Shown piece by piece: positions 47,109-56,028 of a DNA stretch of 64,000 nucleotides. The DNA comes from Verrucomicrobiia bacterium. GTDB lineage: Bacteria > Verrucomicrobiota > Verrucomicrobiia > Palsa-1439. Positions within the stretch are counted from its first letter, which is position 1, and every line of letters begins with the position of its first letter. The DNA is taken from assembly GCA_022072455.1 (NCBI GenBank), contig JAJVHY010000004.1, positions 248,001 through 312,000 on the forward strand. The letters run 5' to 3'. A program made the translations under genes and the position numbers. The notes under the pieces are model-generated. The model did no database searches and was not told the origin of the DNA. It saw only the letters and a list, made by a program, of their open reading frames with translations.

Positions 47109-47276
47109 ATGCCCCGCGCCATTCTCCATGTGGACATGGATGCGTTCTACGCATCGGTCGAGATGCGGGATAACCCTGACCTGCTGGGCAAACCAGTCAT
47201 CGTTGGAGCAGGCCCGCACGAACGGAGAGTGGTTTCCGTATGTTATGTACCATCCCGTGATAGACTCTGGACTTGA
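47109..47276 (+). pseudogene. DNA polymerase IV (DinB) N-terminal fragment
   Basis: The first 43 codons match the start of Y-family polymerases: [16 protein letters not shown], with the metal-binding Asp residues, then [11 protein letters not shown] and a short stretch to about 47240. The rest of the palm, thumb and little finger is missing; the frame runs into unrelated sequence and stops at TGA 47276. A full protein would have about 350 residues. A secreted hypothetical protein gene begins 50 bases later. It is a non-functional remnant. Confidence 0.7.
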
Positions 47277-47325
47277 CGATCAGATCTTGCGGAGTCTAAT
47301 GGGCCATATCTGCTTTGGAGTTGTC

Positions 47326-47976
47326 ATGATTCGTTTCGCAATTTCTAGCGCTCTTTCCTCCGCCATGGCAATCGCCTGCGCGTGGGGAGAACCACCGCCC
47401 AAGCTTCCGACCTTGCCAGACAACGTCCTGCTGTTCAGGCGGCTGCACGTCAACGATTCCTTGATGAGGGCGGAAGCCTTTTCGATGCTAATTCCTACTG
47501 ACTGGAAGGTTGAGGGTGGGATCGTCTGGCGACCTAATCCATCCAAACCAGCAACTGCTGTCATGCGCCTGTCCAGCCCCGATGGACGCCGTCAGTTAGA
47601 GATTCTCCCACAACTACCTTTCGTTGATGGGGCACGCGAAGCCGCCGTGGCATCAGCACGAATGGCCGGGCCCAATGCAACAGCCCTCATGGCGGCACGT
47701 TTTGCCGAAGGGAACTTGAGCTTTGGCAACGAAGTGCGGCGACGAGTCGATACGCCGGCGGCTTTCGTACGACAGGTCGTTCTGCCACGTTTCCGCGCCG
47801 ACCTGCAAGGTGTACACATTGTAAAGGAAGAGGATTTACCAAAGGTCGCCGAAGCCACCGCCGCCGCGCAACAGCAAGCCCCGCCCGACTATTGGGCTTT
47901 CGACGGCGTACATCCGACCGCCGCCGGCTTCGCATTGATGGCGCGGACGTGGCTGGATGCAGTGAGTGGCCGGTGA
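47326..47976 (+). CDS. Exported hypothetical protein with SGNH-hydrolase C-terminal tail (chimera)
   Basis: A 216-residue protein. An ATG at 47326 with GGAG upstream gives a signal peptide (FAISSALSSAMAIACA). Residues about 30-185 are an unrecognised periplasmic domain (LIPTDWKVEGGIVW, DTPAAFVRQVVLPRFR). The last 28 residues (FDGVHPTAAGFALMARTWL) are the Asp-x-x-His C-terminal block of a SGNH/GDSL esterase, but the rest of the esterase, including its Ser, is missing. The product is therefore a natural in-frame chimera or deletion scar. It may still be exported; esterase activity is not expected. Confidence 0.55.
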   Translation: MIRFAISSALSSAMAIACAWGEPPPKLPTLPDNVLLFRRLHVNDSLMRAEAFSMLIPTDWKVEGGIVWRPNPSKPATAVMRLSSPDGRRQLEILPQLPFVDGAREAAVASARMAGPNATALMAARFAEGNLSFGNEVRRRVDTPAAFVRQVVLPRFRADLQGVHIVKEEDLPKVAEATAAAQQQAPPDYWAFDGVHPTAAGFALMARTWLDAVSGR

Positions 47977-48191
47977 TATCGAAACCGGTTAAACGGTTCG
48001 TCCGGTACATCCCGCCGAAGAACCCATCCCAAAACCACCGGCGGGTGGCGGAGGAATTCCTCGTGGGAGAGGTTCTGAGCTTGCGTTAACAACATAATCA
48101 CGAAAGCCCAGTAAACGGTCTGCCATATTCATTTAATAGGTTGTCCCGATAAGGGGCCATGTTATTCTCATTTCTGGTGGGAGACGCGACG
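47977..48191. other. Intergenic region without recognised gene
   Basis: A 215-base space before the fusion gene. It contains no motif-bearing frame. The right end has a GGGAG ribosome site (48179-48183) that serves the next start. Confidence 0.4.
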
Positions 48192-51100
48192 ATGGAACAA
48201 CAGGAACTCAATGCGATGAACGGGCGATCGGAACCCGCGTTCGCTTGGCGCGAACAAGTCCAGCGGCGCGTGCGCGGCCTGCTCGCCGAACACGGGTTGA
48301 CCGCTCGCCAGTGGACTCTTGAGGAATGGCGGCAAGCCAAGAACGTCCGTCGCCAATTGCTGCGGCAAGCCATGACGGAGGCCTCGTCCGCCTTTATGCG
48401 ACCCGGCTCCCTCCCCGCAGCTCCGAGGATTCTCCGTGAGACTTCGTTCGACGGATTCCGCGTTCAGAACATTGTCATCGAATCGCTCCCCGGCCGACTG
48501 GTCGGCCTCAATCTGTTTCTTCCGGCCGACAAGGAGCCGTTTGTGCCGGTGTTGTGTCCCTGCGGGCACGGCCCGAAGTGGCAGGACGATCACCAGATTG
48601 CGCCGCAGGTGCTGGCGCAGAACGGCTTCGCCGCGGCGCTTTTCGACGCACCGATGTTCGGCGAGCAAAGTCGGAACAACGATCATTTTCTCCAAGGTGC
48701 CCAGATGCAGATGGTGGGACAGTGGAGCGGGTTCTTTTTCCTGACCGACCCTGTTTGCGTCGCCAACTACCTCGCCACACGAGAAGACGTCACGCTCCGG
48801 CACGGGCTCGGCGTCACGGGGGTATCGGGCGGCGGCGTCATTGCCCAGCTTCTCGCGCAAATTGACGACCGGGTCCGAGCGATCGTGCCAGTTTGCGCCG
48901 TTTCCGCCCTAGCCGGTTATATTCTCGACGGATTCTATACCGGGTGTCCGGAGGACTATCTCATCGGCCAACTGCGACTGGGCATGGACTTGGACGATTG
49001 GCTGTGCATGGCCGCGCCGGTGCCGTGCCTGGTGATCGGCGGCATGCGCGATCCGGCCATCACTCCGGAGACAATCGAGACCTCGGTCGAAAAAGCGCGC
49101 CGGTTCTATGAACTGGAAGGCGCCGTCGGGAATCTGGCTTTGTTTTTCGACGACTGTCCCCACAAATATACGGTTCCAATGGCAGTCGAAGCCGCCGGCT
49201 GGTTTCGCCGCCGGCTTCTGAACGATTCGGAGGCCGTCAACCGCCGCGCCGTTGATCTGCTGCCGCGGGAGCAATTGGATTGCGGGACCGGCGCGACCAC
49301 CGAGGGAATGTTCGATTCGATCCGCAGGGAGGTCCGCCGATTGCAGGATGGGCGGCGGAGTGATACGAGCGACTCGGCCCTTCTCGAGGTCCTCGCCATC
49401 GAACTGCCTTCTTCCCCAGGGCACTGCGAGACGGTTCCTCGCGCTACCAAGTGGGGCAAGGAAGGTCTGTCGCGGAAGCGGGTCGCCCTTTCGGGCGACA
49501 TCTCCCTGCCGGTGCTGCAGCTGGAACGGCCCGTGCCGGAGAGTGGAACGATTGTTGGTTTTTCCGACGGCGACAAGTTCCAACTACTGAAGCGGCTGGC
49601 GCAGGTCTCAGGTGTCCGGCGAATCGTGGCCGCCGACCTGCGCGGATTCGGCGAACTGACGCCGGCCCCGTCGGACTACGACACGAACAGTTGGTGTTCC
49701 ATCGACTGCGCGCTATCGGATCTCCTGCTCGCATGCGGAGAAACTGCCATCGGCCAACAGACGCGAGACGCTTGGCGAACGCTCGACGCGGTGGCGCGGG
49801 ACAGTGCGGTCTCCGGCGAGCTGATGGTGATGGGATCGGGGGAAGCCGCCCTGCCGGCGTTGTTCGCGGGCCTTCTGCATCCGCGCGTCACAAGGATCGT
49901 GCTGGACTCGTTCCCTTGCAGTTTTGCGATGCTGGCGACGGCCGAAAGGATTCGCTGGAAGCGGTATCAGTATCTACCCGGCGTGTTGAAGCGGTTCGAT
50001 CTGCCGGAGCTTCTTGCCTCGCGCCGCGAGAAGAAGTTCTTGGTGGTCAATCCCTGTGACGGTCTGAAGCGGCCACTCGATGAGATTGCGGCGCTCGCGC
50101 TTTACGACCGGGACGCCGGCAACACCGCGGTGCATGTCGCTTTCGGGTCGGCTGACCTGGCCGCCGCCATCCGTCAGTGGATCGAGACGCCGGTGCCGGC
50201 AGCCGAGCCGCTCGACCCGACCCCGGCGATTCGCGGGGGCCGCCCGGTGCGCGTCCGCCCCTTCCCGTGCAAACTGCTCGGGGCCGATCTGACCGGTCTC
50301 GGCGAGCTCTACCAAGTGCAGGAATCGCTGGCGACAAAGACGCTGTTCCGCCACTACGGCATCGGGAAACCCGTCATGGCGAAAACGTTTGAGCAAAAAA
50401 TGCGCGACCGGTTTGGCGCGCGGTTTGCGCTCGGTTTGACGTCGGGTTCCGCCGCGCTTTTCTGCGCCATGGCCGGTCTCAACATCGGCCCCGGCGACGA
50501 GGTGATTCTGCCGGCCTTCAGTTGGTACTCCTGCTTCAACGCCATCCTCCGGTTCGGGGCGATGCCCGTGTTCTGCGGCATTGACCGGACGATGAATCTC
50601 GATCCGTCCGACTTCGAGCGCAGGATCACCCCGCGCACCAAGGCGGTCATCGTGGTTCATTACCAGGGCGGTCCGGCCCGCATGGACGAAATCATGGCCA
50701 TCGCGCGCCGGACCGGCGTCAAAGTTGTCGAGGACTGTGCGCAGGCGATCGGCGCCTCCTACCGCGGCCATCTGCTCGGCACTATCGGCGATGTGGCGAC
50801 GTTCAGCTTTCAAGGCAACAAGATCCTCACCGCCGGCGAGGGCGGCCTGATCGCCACCGGCGATGCGCTGGTGTTCGAGCGGGCGGTGCGCTTCCACGAC
50901 CTTGGCCACTTCAGGCCTGTGTTTGCCGGCCAGGTTGGTCAGGACGCAAAAGTACCGCAGTTCGCGGGCGAACAGTTCAGAATGAGCGAACTGACTGCGG
51001 CGGTCATGAACGCGCAACTCGACCGGCTGGACTGGATCGTCAGCCGGTGCCGGCGCCGGTGGCGCATGGTCAAGGAACTGGTGCAGCGTGAAGTTCCGGA

Positions 51101-51461
51101 GATCATGTTCCGTGATTCTCCCTGTGCGGATGGAGACGCCGGCATCACCCTGTTCGTGGACCGGGGAACCGCCGCGGCCGGTAAAGGGTTTCTCGACGCG
51201 CTGGCGGCGGAGGGCATTGCCGTTGGCCCGTCGTCCGGGATGTCCAATCTCCTGCGCGAGGAATACGTTCAGGCGCGACGCACTGTCCACCCGGCGCTGC
51301 CGCCGTTGGCGTCCGCGGGAGAAAAGTACGCCGCTGAGCTCTTGGCCGCGACGGAACAGATGGTGCAGCGCATGACGCCGATCGCAATCGGTCCGCGCTA
51401 TTCCGAGCAGGATGCGCGGGACATCGCCGCGGCAATCGTCAAGCTGGCGCGCGCGCTGTAA
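48192..51461 (+). CDS. Alpha/beta-hydrolase - DegT/DnrJ/EryC1 aminotransferase fusion
   Basis: A 1089-residue protein. ATG 48192 has GGGAG 8 bases upstream; an ATG 33 bases earlier lacks one. Residues about 75-370 form an acetyl-xylan-esterase-like alpha/beta hydrolase with nucleophile elbow G-V-S212-G-G-G, and its Asp and His in RDPAITPE and DCPHKYTVP. A second, degenerate hydrolase-like region follows (about 430-680), in which GSGEAALP replaces the nucleophile elbow. Residues about 710-1089 are a complete PLP aminotransferase of the DegT family with Lys877 in FSFQGNKILTAGEGG and HYQGGPARMDEI. I know of no described fusion of these. It could esterify or deacylate and then transaminate one sugar substrate; that is inferred. 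Confidence 0.75.
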   Translation: MEQQELNAMNGRSEPAFAWREQVQRRVRGLLAEHGLTARQWTLEEWRQAKNVRRQLLRQAMTEASSAFMRPGSLPAAPRILRETSFDGFRVQNIVIESLPGRLVGLNLFLPADKEPFVPVLCPCGHGPKWQDDHQIAPQVLAQNGFAAALFDAPMFGEQSRNNDHFLQGAQMQMVGQWSGFFFLTDPVCVANYLATREDVTLRHGLGVTGVSGGGVIAQLLAQIDDRVRAIVPVCAVSALAGYILDGFYTGCPEDYLIGQLRLGMDLDDWLCMAAPVPCLVIGGMRDPAITPETIETSVEKARRFYELEGAVGNLALFFDDCPHKYTVPMAVEAAGWFRRRLLNDSEAVNRRAVDLLPREQLDCGTGATTEGMFDSIRREVRRLQDGRRSDTSDSALLEVLAIELPSSPGHCETVPRATKWGKEGLSRKRVALSGDISLPVLQLERPVPESGTIVGFSDGDKFQLLKRLAQVSGVRRIVAADLRGFGELTPAPSDYDTNSWCSIDCALSDLLLACGETAIGQQTRDAWRTLDAVARDSAVSGELMVMGSGEAALPALFAGLLHPRVTRIVLDSFPCSFAMLATAERIRWKRYQYLPGVLKRFDLPELLASRREKKFLVVNPCDGLKRPLDEIAALALYDRDAGNTAVHVAFGSADLAAAIRQWIETPVPAAEPLDPTPAIRGGRPVRVRPFPCKLLGADLTGLGELYQVQESLATKTLFRHYGIGKPVMAKTFEQKMRDRFGARFALGLTSGSAALFCAMAGLNIGPGDEVILPAFSWYSCFNAILRFGAMPVFCGIDRTMNLDPSDFERRITPRTKAVIVVHYQGGPARMDEIMAIARRTGVKVVEDCAQAIGASYRGHLLGTIGDVATFSFQGNKILTAGEGGLIATGDALVFERAVRFHDLGHFRPVFAGQVGQDAKVPQFAGEQFRMSELTAAVMNAQLDRLDWIVSRCRRRWRMVKELVQREVPEIMFRDSPCADGDAGITLFVDRGTAAAGKGFLDALAAEGIAVGPSSGMSNLLREEYVQARRTVHPALPPLASAGEKYAAELLAATEQMVQRMTPIAIGPRYSEQDARDIAAAIVKLARAL

Positions 51462-51503
51462 GTATGTGCACCCGGCAAGAATATAAGAATGTGGGAGAAC
51501 AGC

Positions 51504-53669
51504 ATGAAACGAATCTTGGGTATGTGCTTAACCATGGCGGTGCTGACAATGCTGAGCGTGACGAAAGTCGGCGGCGCTGAGTTGAAGGTCGGCACGTTTG
51601 AGGCGGACATCACCCCGCCCCTAGGCACTGTTGCCCCTTACGGCATGGGCCCGGCCTTCAACCGTGTCACCGATCCGCTCTACGCCAAGGGCATCGTAAT
51701 CCTGCCCGCGGGGCAGGAGCCGATTGTGCTCTGCGCGCTGGATTGGGTTTCACTGGCAGGCTCGGGTTACGACGCCTTCCGCGAGGCCCTCGCCAAGGCG
51801 GTGGGCACCAAGGTTCAGCGCGTCAGCGTCCACGTGATCCACGTCCACGGCGCGCCGTGTTGCGATTTCGCGACCGAGGAGTTGGCGGCGGCGCACGGCT
51901 GCGGTGGGTTGCACTTCAACGTCGAGGCGGGCCGGGCCGCGGTCGCGGCAACCGCCGAGGCTGCCCGGCAAACCCTCGCCAAGGCCGTGCCCATCACGCA
52001 TGTCGGCGTCGGCAAGGGCCGGGTCGAGAAGGTCGCCTCCACGCGCCGCCTCATCGGCGACGACGGCAAGATGAAGTACTGGCGCGGCAGCGGGCCCGCG
52101 CGTGACCCGATCATGTTCGACCTTCCCGAGGGGTTGATCGACCCGGACGTGCGCCTCATCGCCTTGTGGAACGGCGACCAACCCGTCGCGGCTCTGACGT
52201 ACTACGCCACGCACCCCATGAGCCACTACGGCGATGGCGAGCTCAGCGCCGACTTCGTGGGCATCGCCCGCAAGATGCGTGACGAGGCGGTCCGCGGCGT
52301 CAGACACATTTACTTCAACGGCGGGGGCGGCAACATCGCCCCGGGCAAGTACAACACCGATGGCTTGGGCAGCCGGCCCGTGCTCGCCCAGCGGCTGGCC
52401 GCAGGCATGGCGGCCGCCTGGGACCAGGCGAAACTCAATCGGCAGCCGCTGAAGGCTGGCGATGTCGCCTGGCGTTTCGCCCCCATCCAGTTGCCCCTCA
52501 AGCCCAACCTGACCGAGGAATCCCTGCTCAAGAAGCTTGACGACTCCAAGATCGATAAGCTCGAGCGCGTCTTTATCGCCGAGGATCTGGTGTTCGTCCG
52601 CCGCAATAGCGGAGCGGCACCCATCGAGCTGTCGCGCCTGACCTTGGGGCCCGCCGAGGTCGTGAATTACCCGGGCGAGCCGGTCATCGAGTATCAGTTG
52701 GCGGCCCAAGCAATGCGGCCAGACCGCTTCGTGTGCTTTGCCGGCTATGCGGAATATGGGCCGGTTTACATCAGCACGGAGCTAGGCCACTTTCAGGGCG
52801 GCTTCGAGGCCGAACGCTGGTGTCGGACCTCCGCTTTGGCGGAGCGGGTCCTGATCACCGCCACACGCAAGCTGCTCGACGCCCCGCCGGTCCCCGAGCC
52901 CTCGGCCCAGATCCCGGCCGGGGCCAGCCCCTACATGCGGGCCGTGCTGGAAGACCGCCCCAGCGCGTACTTCCGACTGGGCGAATCCGATCACGCCGCC
53001 GGTTTGCGCGACAGCTCCCAACCCCCGCGCGCCCCCGGCGCGTACTACGGCAGCCCGAAACTCGGCGAGCCCGGGGCCATCGCGGGCGATGCGGATACGG
53101 CCATCCGTCTCGACGGCCAGAAGACTTGGGGTCTCGCCAGCACGACGCTGGCCAACATAACCATCAAGGCCAGCTTCACCGCCGAAGTGTGGGCAAAGTC
53201 CGCCACGCCAGCATTCAACTCCATGGCGTGGTTCGTCAGCAAGCGCGGGCCCGATGGCCTGATCTTCGGTCCGGACGTGTTCACTGAGGGCGGCAAGACC
53301 ATGCAGCGCCTCTCCGCGTGGGTTTTGGATGACCAAGGTCGAAGCGACGCCGCCATCCGCGGCCCGGCCCTGCCCGATACCTTCGATGTTAAGCGCTGGC
53401 ACCACTACGCCGTGACCTACGACGCCGCCAGCGACACGGCCGTGATCTACCTCGACGGCCAGGAGTACGCAACGCGCCGCAACCTGCTGACAGCCACCGG
53501 CGGGAAGCGCTCCCCGCAGACCCAGATCAATCTGGTGTTCGGTCGCGACGACGCCATGGCCGGCCGCTTCGGCGACGGCTGGCTCGATGAGGTCGCGGTG
53601 TATGCCCACGTCCTCACCTCGGAGCGCATCCAGGCGCACTACCGCGCCGGACGGCGAGAGCAACCGTGA
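51504..53669 (+). CDS. Secreted neutral-ceramidase-like protein with C-terminal LamG domain
   Basis: A 721-residue protein with signal peptide (MKRILGMCLTMAVLTMLSVTKVGG). Residues about 30-430 resemble the neutral/alkaline ceramidase fold, with VGTFEADITPP, the His-x-His-like HVIHVHGAP and the THPMSHYGDGELSADF segment. The nucleophile region of ceramidases, GDVSPN, is replaced by GGNIAPGKYN without Ser, so classical ceramidase activity is doubtful. Residues about 480-715 form a LamG domain (WHHYAVTYDAASDTAVIYLDG). A GGGAGA ribosome site precedes ATG 51504. The stop overlaps the creatininase start (GTGA). Confidence 0.7.
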   Translation: MKRILGMCLTMAVLTMLSVTKVGGAELKVGTFEADITPPLGTVAPYGMGPAFNRVTDPLYAKGIVILPAGQEPIVLCALDWVSLAGSGYDAFREALAKAVGTKVQRVSVHVIHVHGAPCCDFATEELAAAHGCGGLHFNVEAGRAAVAATAEAARQTLAKAVPITHVGVGKGRVEKVASTRRLIGDDGKMKYWRGSGPARDPIMFDLPEGLIDPDVRLIALWNGDQPVAALTYYATHPMSHYGDGELSADFVGIARKMRDEAVRGVRHIYFNGGGGNIAPGKYNTDGLGSRPVLAQRLAAGMAAAWDQAKLNRQPLKAGDVAWRFAPIQLPLKPNLTEESLLKKLDDSKIDKLERVFIAEDLVFVRRNSGAAPIELSRLTLGPAEVVNYPGEPVIEYQLAAQAMRPDRFVCFAGYAEYGPVYISTELGHFQGGFEAERWCRTSALAERVLITATRKLLDAPPVPEPSAQIPAGASPYMRAVLEDRPSAYFRLGESDHAAGLRDSSQPPRAPGAYYGSPKLGEPGAIAGDADTAIRLDGQKTWGLASTTLANITIKASFTAEVWAKSATPAFNSMAWFVSKRGPDGLIFGPDVFTEGGKTMQRLSAWVLDDQGRSDAAIRGPALPDTFDVKRWHHYAVTYDAASDTAVIYLDGQEYATRRNLLTATGGKRSPQTQINLVFGRDDAMAGRFGDGWLDEVAVYAHVLTSERIQAHYRAGRREQP

Positions 53670-54370
53670 ATCAGGCGCTGCGTTTCGAGAACCTCTACGG
53701 CGAGGAACTCGATCGCGCGATTGCCCGACTGCCGCTGGCTTGGGTTCCGCTGGGGATCCTCGAGCGCCACGGTGAGCACCTGCCGTGGGGGCTCGACGGA
53801 ATCAAGGCCCACGGGGTTTGTTTGCACCTAGCGCAACGGCTCGGCGGGGTGGTGTTACCGGCGTGTCATCTGGCCGGCGTCCACGAACCCTGGCTGCCAG
53901 ACCCGGCGGCGGCCCGAAAACTGATGGCGAAGGTCCGCGATTTCTACCTGTCGGAAGCGACCCTGCGGATGCTACTCGAGGACACCGGCCGCGGGTTGGC
54001 ACAGGTCGGCTTCCGCATGATTGTGTTTTATACCGGGCACTACCCGCAATTGCAGATTCACGTCGTCAACGATGTCGCCCAGCGACTCACCGCCGCGGGT
54101 GTGGCGCAGGTCGTCGGCTTCGATGAGCTGACCTTCTTTGGCGATGGCGATCACGCGGGCAAGTGGGAGTCGTCGATCTACCTGGCCTTGGGCGGTGAGT
54201 TTCGCCGGGCCGCGCTGCGCGATGAGCATCGCGACCGCACCGGGTACTGGTACTCCAACAGCCCACCGCACCAAGCCAGCCTCGAATTTGGGCAACAGGC
54301 CCTCGCCCGCATCTCCGCCCACTTTGAACAACTGGTAACGGAGCACAGAAAATTGCTATTGCGGGGCTAG
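53666..54370 (+). CDS. Creatininase family amidohydrolase
   Basis: A 234-residue metal-dependent amidase. Metal ligands of the family are present: Glu33, His35 and Asp44 in ILERHGEHLPWGLDG, and a later His and Glu in DGDHAGKWESS. The GTG start lies in a GTGA overlap with the ceramidase-like gene. Creatininase-family members hydrolyse cyclic or formyl amides (creatinine, 2-amino-5-formylamino compounds, mycofactocin precursor). The substrate here is unknown. Its 3' end overlaps a converging gene by 4 bases. Adjacent amide- and amine-handling genes hint at breakdown of an N-acyl or amino compound. Confidence 0.82.
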   Translation: MNQALRFENLYGEELDRAIARLPLAWVPLGILERHGEHLPWGLDGIKAHGVCLHLAQRLGGVVLPACHLAGVHEPWLPDPAAARKLMAKVRDFYLSEATLRMLLEDTGRGLAQVGFRMIVFYTGHYPQLQIHVVNDVAQRLTAAGVAQVVGFDELTFFGDGDHAGKWESSIYLALGGEFRRAALRDEHRDRTGYWYSNSPPHQASLEFGQQALARISAHFEQLVTEHRKLLLRG

Positions 54371-56028
54371 CCCTCCACTTGCCGGCGAATCCGCGCCACC
54401 GACGCGCCCATACCGGGCTGTTCAATCATTCCCTTGTCCCGCACATACCGGCAATACGTGTCCCGGTACAGCGTCGGACAATCATTCCGCGTCGCCGCCA
54501 GTTGCCGGTACTCCGCCCAAGCCGCATCGTATCGCCGCAGCGCCGCCCGGATTCGCGCACTCGCGTCCTCCAAAAACATCACCGTCCAACCGGCGGCGAT
54601 GATCTCGTACAAAATCCGGCCATACGCGCACGACGTGTGAATGAACGACCGCGTCGCTTCAGCGCCCGTGGCAATCTCCCCGGCCACCGTTTCCATCTCC
54701 CGCCATAACCGGACCGCCTCCTCGCGTTCGGCCAGAATCTCCTCCACCCGCCCGGCCTTTTTCACCGTCGCCACGGCCTTCGCCATTGAACTGGCCGGGT
54801 CTTCGACGCCGCCGAGAAATTCGTCGCGCGTCCACCATGTATCGACGCCGCCCTTGACGCTGGCGAGGCCGCGCACCACCGCCGCCGCGGATTTCCGGCA
54901 AATCGTTTCGATGCGCTGCTGATCCCGGTCGTTGAACCCGTTCTCCGCTGCAAACGCGCGAATCAACTCGCTGTCTTGCCGGGAGGGATCCTGCGCCCAT
55001 TTCGCCAACACGTACGCGTTGAGCGCGCACCAAAATTCATTTCGGATGTACGGCCCGCGCCAGCCGCCGCCCCGCGCCCACGTCCAGAGCCCGGCCAAGC
55101 TCGATGTTCCGACCAACTCCCGCAACGACCGCGGGACGCCGGCCGGCATCAGGTTGGCGTCTTCCTCAAATCCATCAATCACGCCCCCGGCAATGTAGTT
55201 CGGGTACGCGCCTTTGCCTTCGTACTCGCGGGCACACTGGATTTCCACGAGTTGTGGGTGCCGGCCGCGACCCAGGGGCGGGCTGAACTTGTGGGTCCGG
55301 TGAAAATCGTTGACGCAATGTTTGAGGCTGAACCACAAGTTCGGATGCGGCTCGACCTGGTTGGAAACCGCCTCGTACATGTCGGCATCCACGTCAATCC
55401 CGCTCAACCATCCCCGGTACATCAGCCGCCGCCCGTGTTTCACGCAGATGGTTTCGCGCATGAGGTTGATCATCGCGACGTGGCTGGCGACTCCGTTGAC
55501 AATGGGATCGCCGCCGGTGTGATACGGCAAATCGTGCAGATACGTTTCGCCGACGCGCGCGACGATGCCGTCCAATTCCGGGAACCGCTCGAAGATGGCG
55601 TCAATCAAGTGGCGAACGAGGTTCTGGACGCGCGGGTCGTGAATGCTGGGGGCGAACTCGCCTTTCACGTCGTGCTCGAACGATTTCGCTTTGTGCTGGG
55701 CCAGGTCGGCGAGATGCAACCGCACGAGTTCGCGGGGCAACACGATAAAATCGCTTTTGGCCAGACACAGCAGTCCGGCCGCCTTGACGCGGCGGAACTG
55801 CGTTTCCAATTCCATCGCTTTCGCCTCGACCCACCGGCGCGCCGCCGAGCCGGCCGGGAAGATGCGCGGATCAAACTGGTCCCACGTCACCGCCCCTTGC
55901 ACTGGTACCACCAGAATTTGGCCGGTGTACCCGAGGCGCGCGAGATGAGCGGGTTCGGTGAACGCTGATGTGCAGGGCGCTTCCCCGGGCGTGTGGTGGA
56001 CCATGTCGTAGACGGCAAGTGATTTCAT
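54367..56028 (-). CDS. TIM-barrel glycoside-hydrolase-like protein (alpha-glucuronidase-like class)
   Basis: A 553-residue cytoplasmic protein, same broad class as the gene at 16453. Candidate catalytic acids occur in IVARVGETYLHDLPYHTGGDP and VEIQCAREYEGKG. The C-terminal half is helical with conserved Trp/Arg pairs, such as GLWTWARGGGWRGP. The start overlaps the URO-D-like gene stop by 4 bases, so it is the last gene of the minus-strand operon. Its own stop overlaps the creatininase stop. An alpha-glucuronidase activity is a guess from fold and context. Confidence 0.5.
   Translation of the reverse strand: MKSLAVYDMVHHTPGEAPCTSAFTEPAHLARLGYTGQILVVPVQGAVTWDQFDPRIFPAGSAARRWVEAKAMELETQFRRVKAAGLLCLAKSDFIVLPRELVRLHLADLAQHKAKSFEHDVKGEFAPSIHDPRVQNLVRHLIDAIFERFPELDGIVARVGETYLHDLPYHTGGDPIVNGVASHVAMINLMRETICVKHGRRLMYRGWLSGIDVDADMYEAVSNQVEPHPNLWFSLKHCVNDFHRTHKFSPPLGRGRHPQLVEIQCAREYEGKGAYPNYIAGGVIDGFEEDANLMPAGVPRSLRELVGTSSLAGLWTWARGGGWRGPYIRNEFWCALNAYVLAKWAQDPSRQDSELIRAFAAENGFNDRDQQRIETICRKSAAAVVRGLASVKGGVDTWWTRDEFLGGVEDPASSMAKAVATVKKAGRVEEILAEREEAVRLWREMETVAGEIATGAEATRSFIHTSCAYGRILYEIIAAGWTVMFLEDASARIRAALRRYDAAWAEYRQLAATRNDCPTLYRDTYCRYVRDKGMIEQPGMGASVARIRRQVEG

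Noticed and set aside
43500-48150. Insertion sequence or prophage
   Set aside because: No transposase, integrase or phage structural gene could be recognised; only fragments and short repeats.
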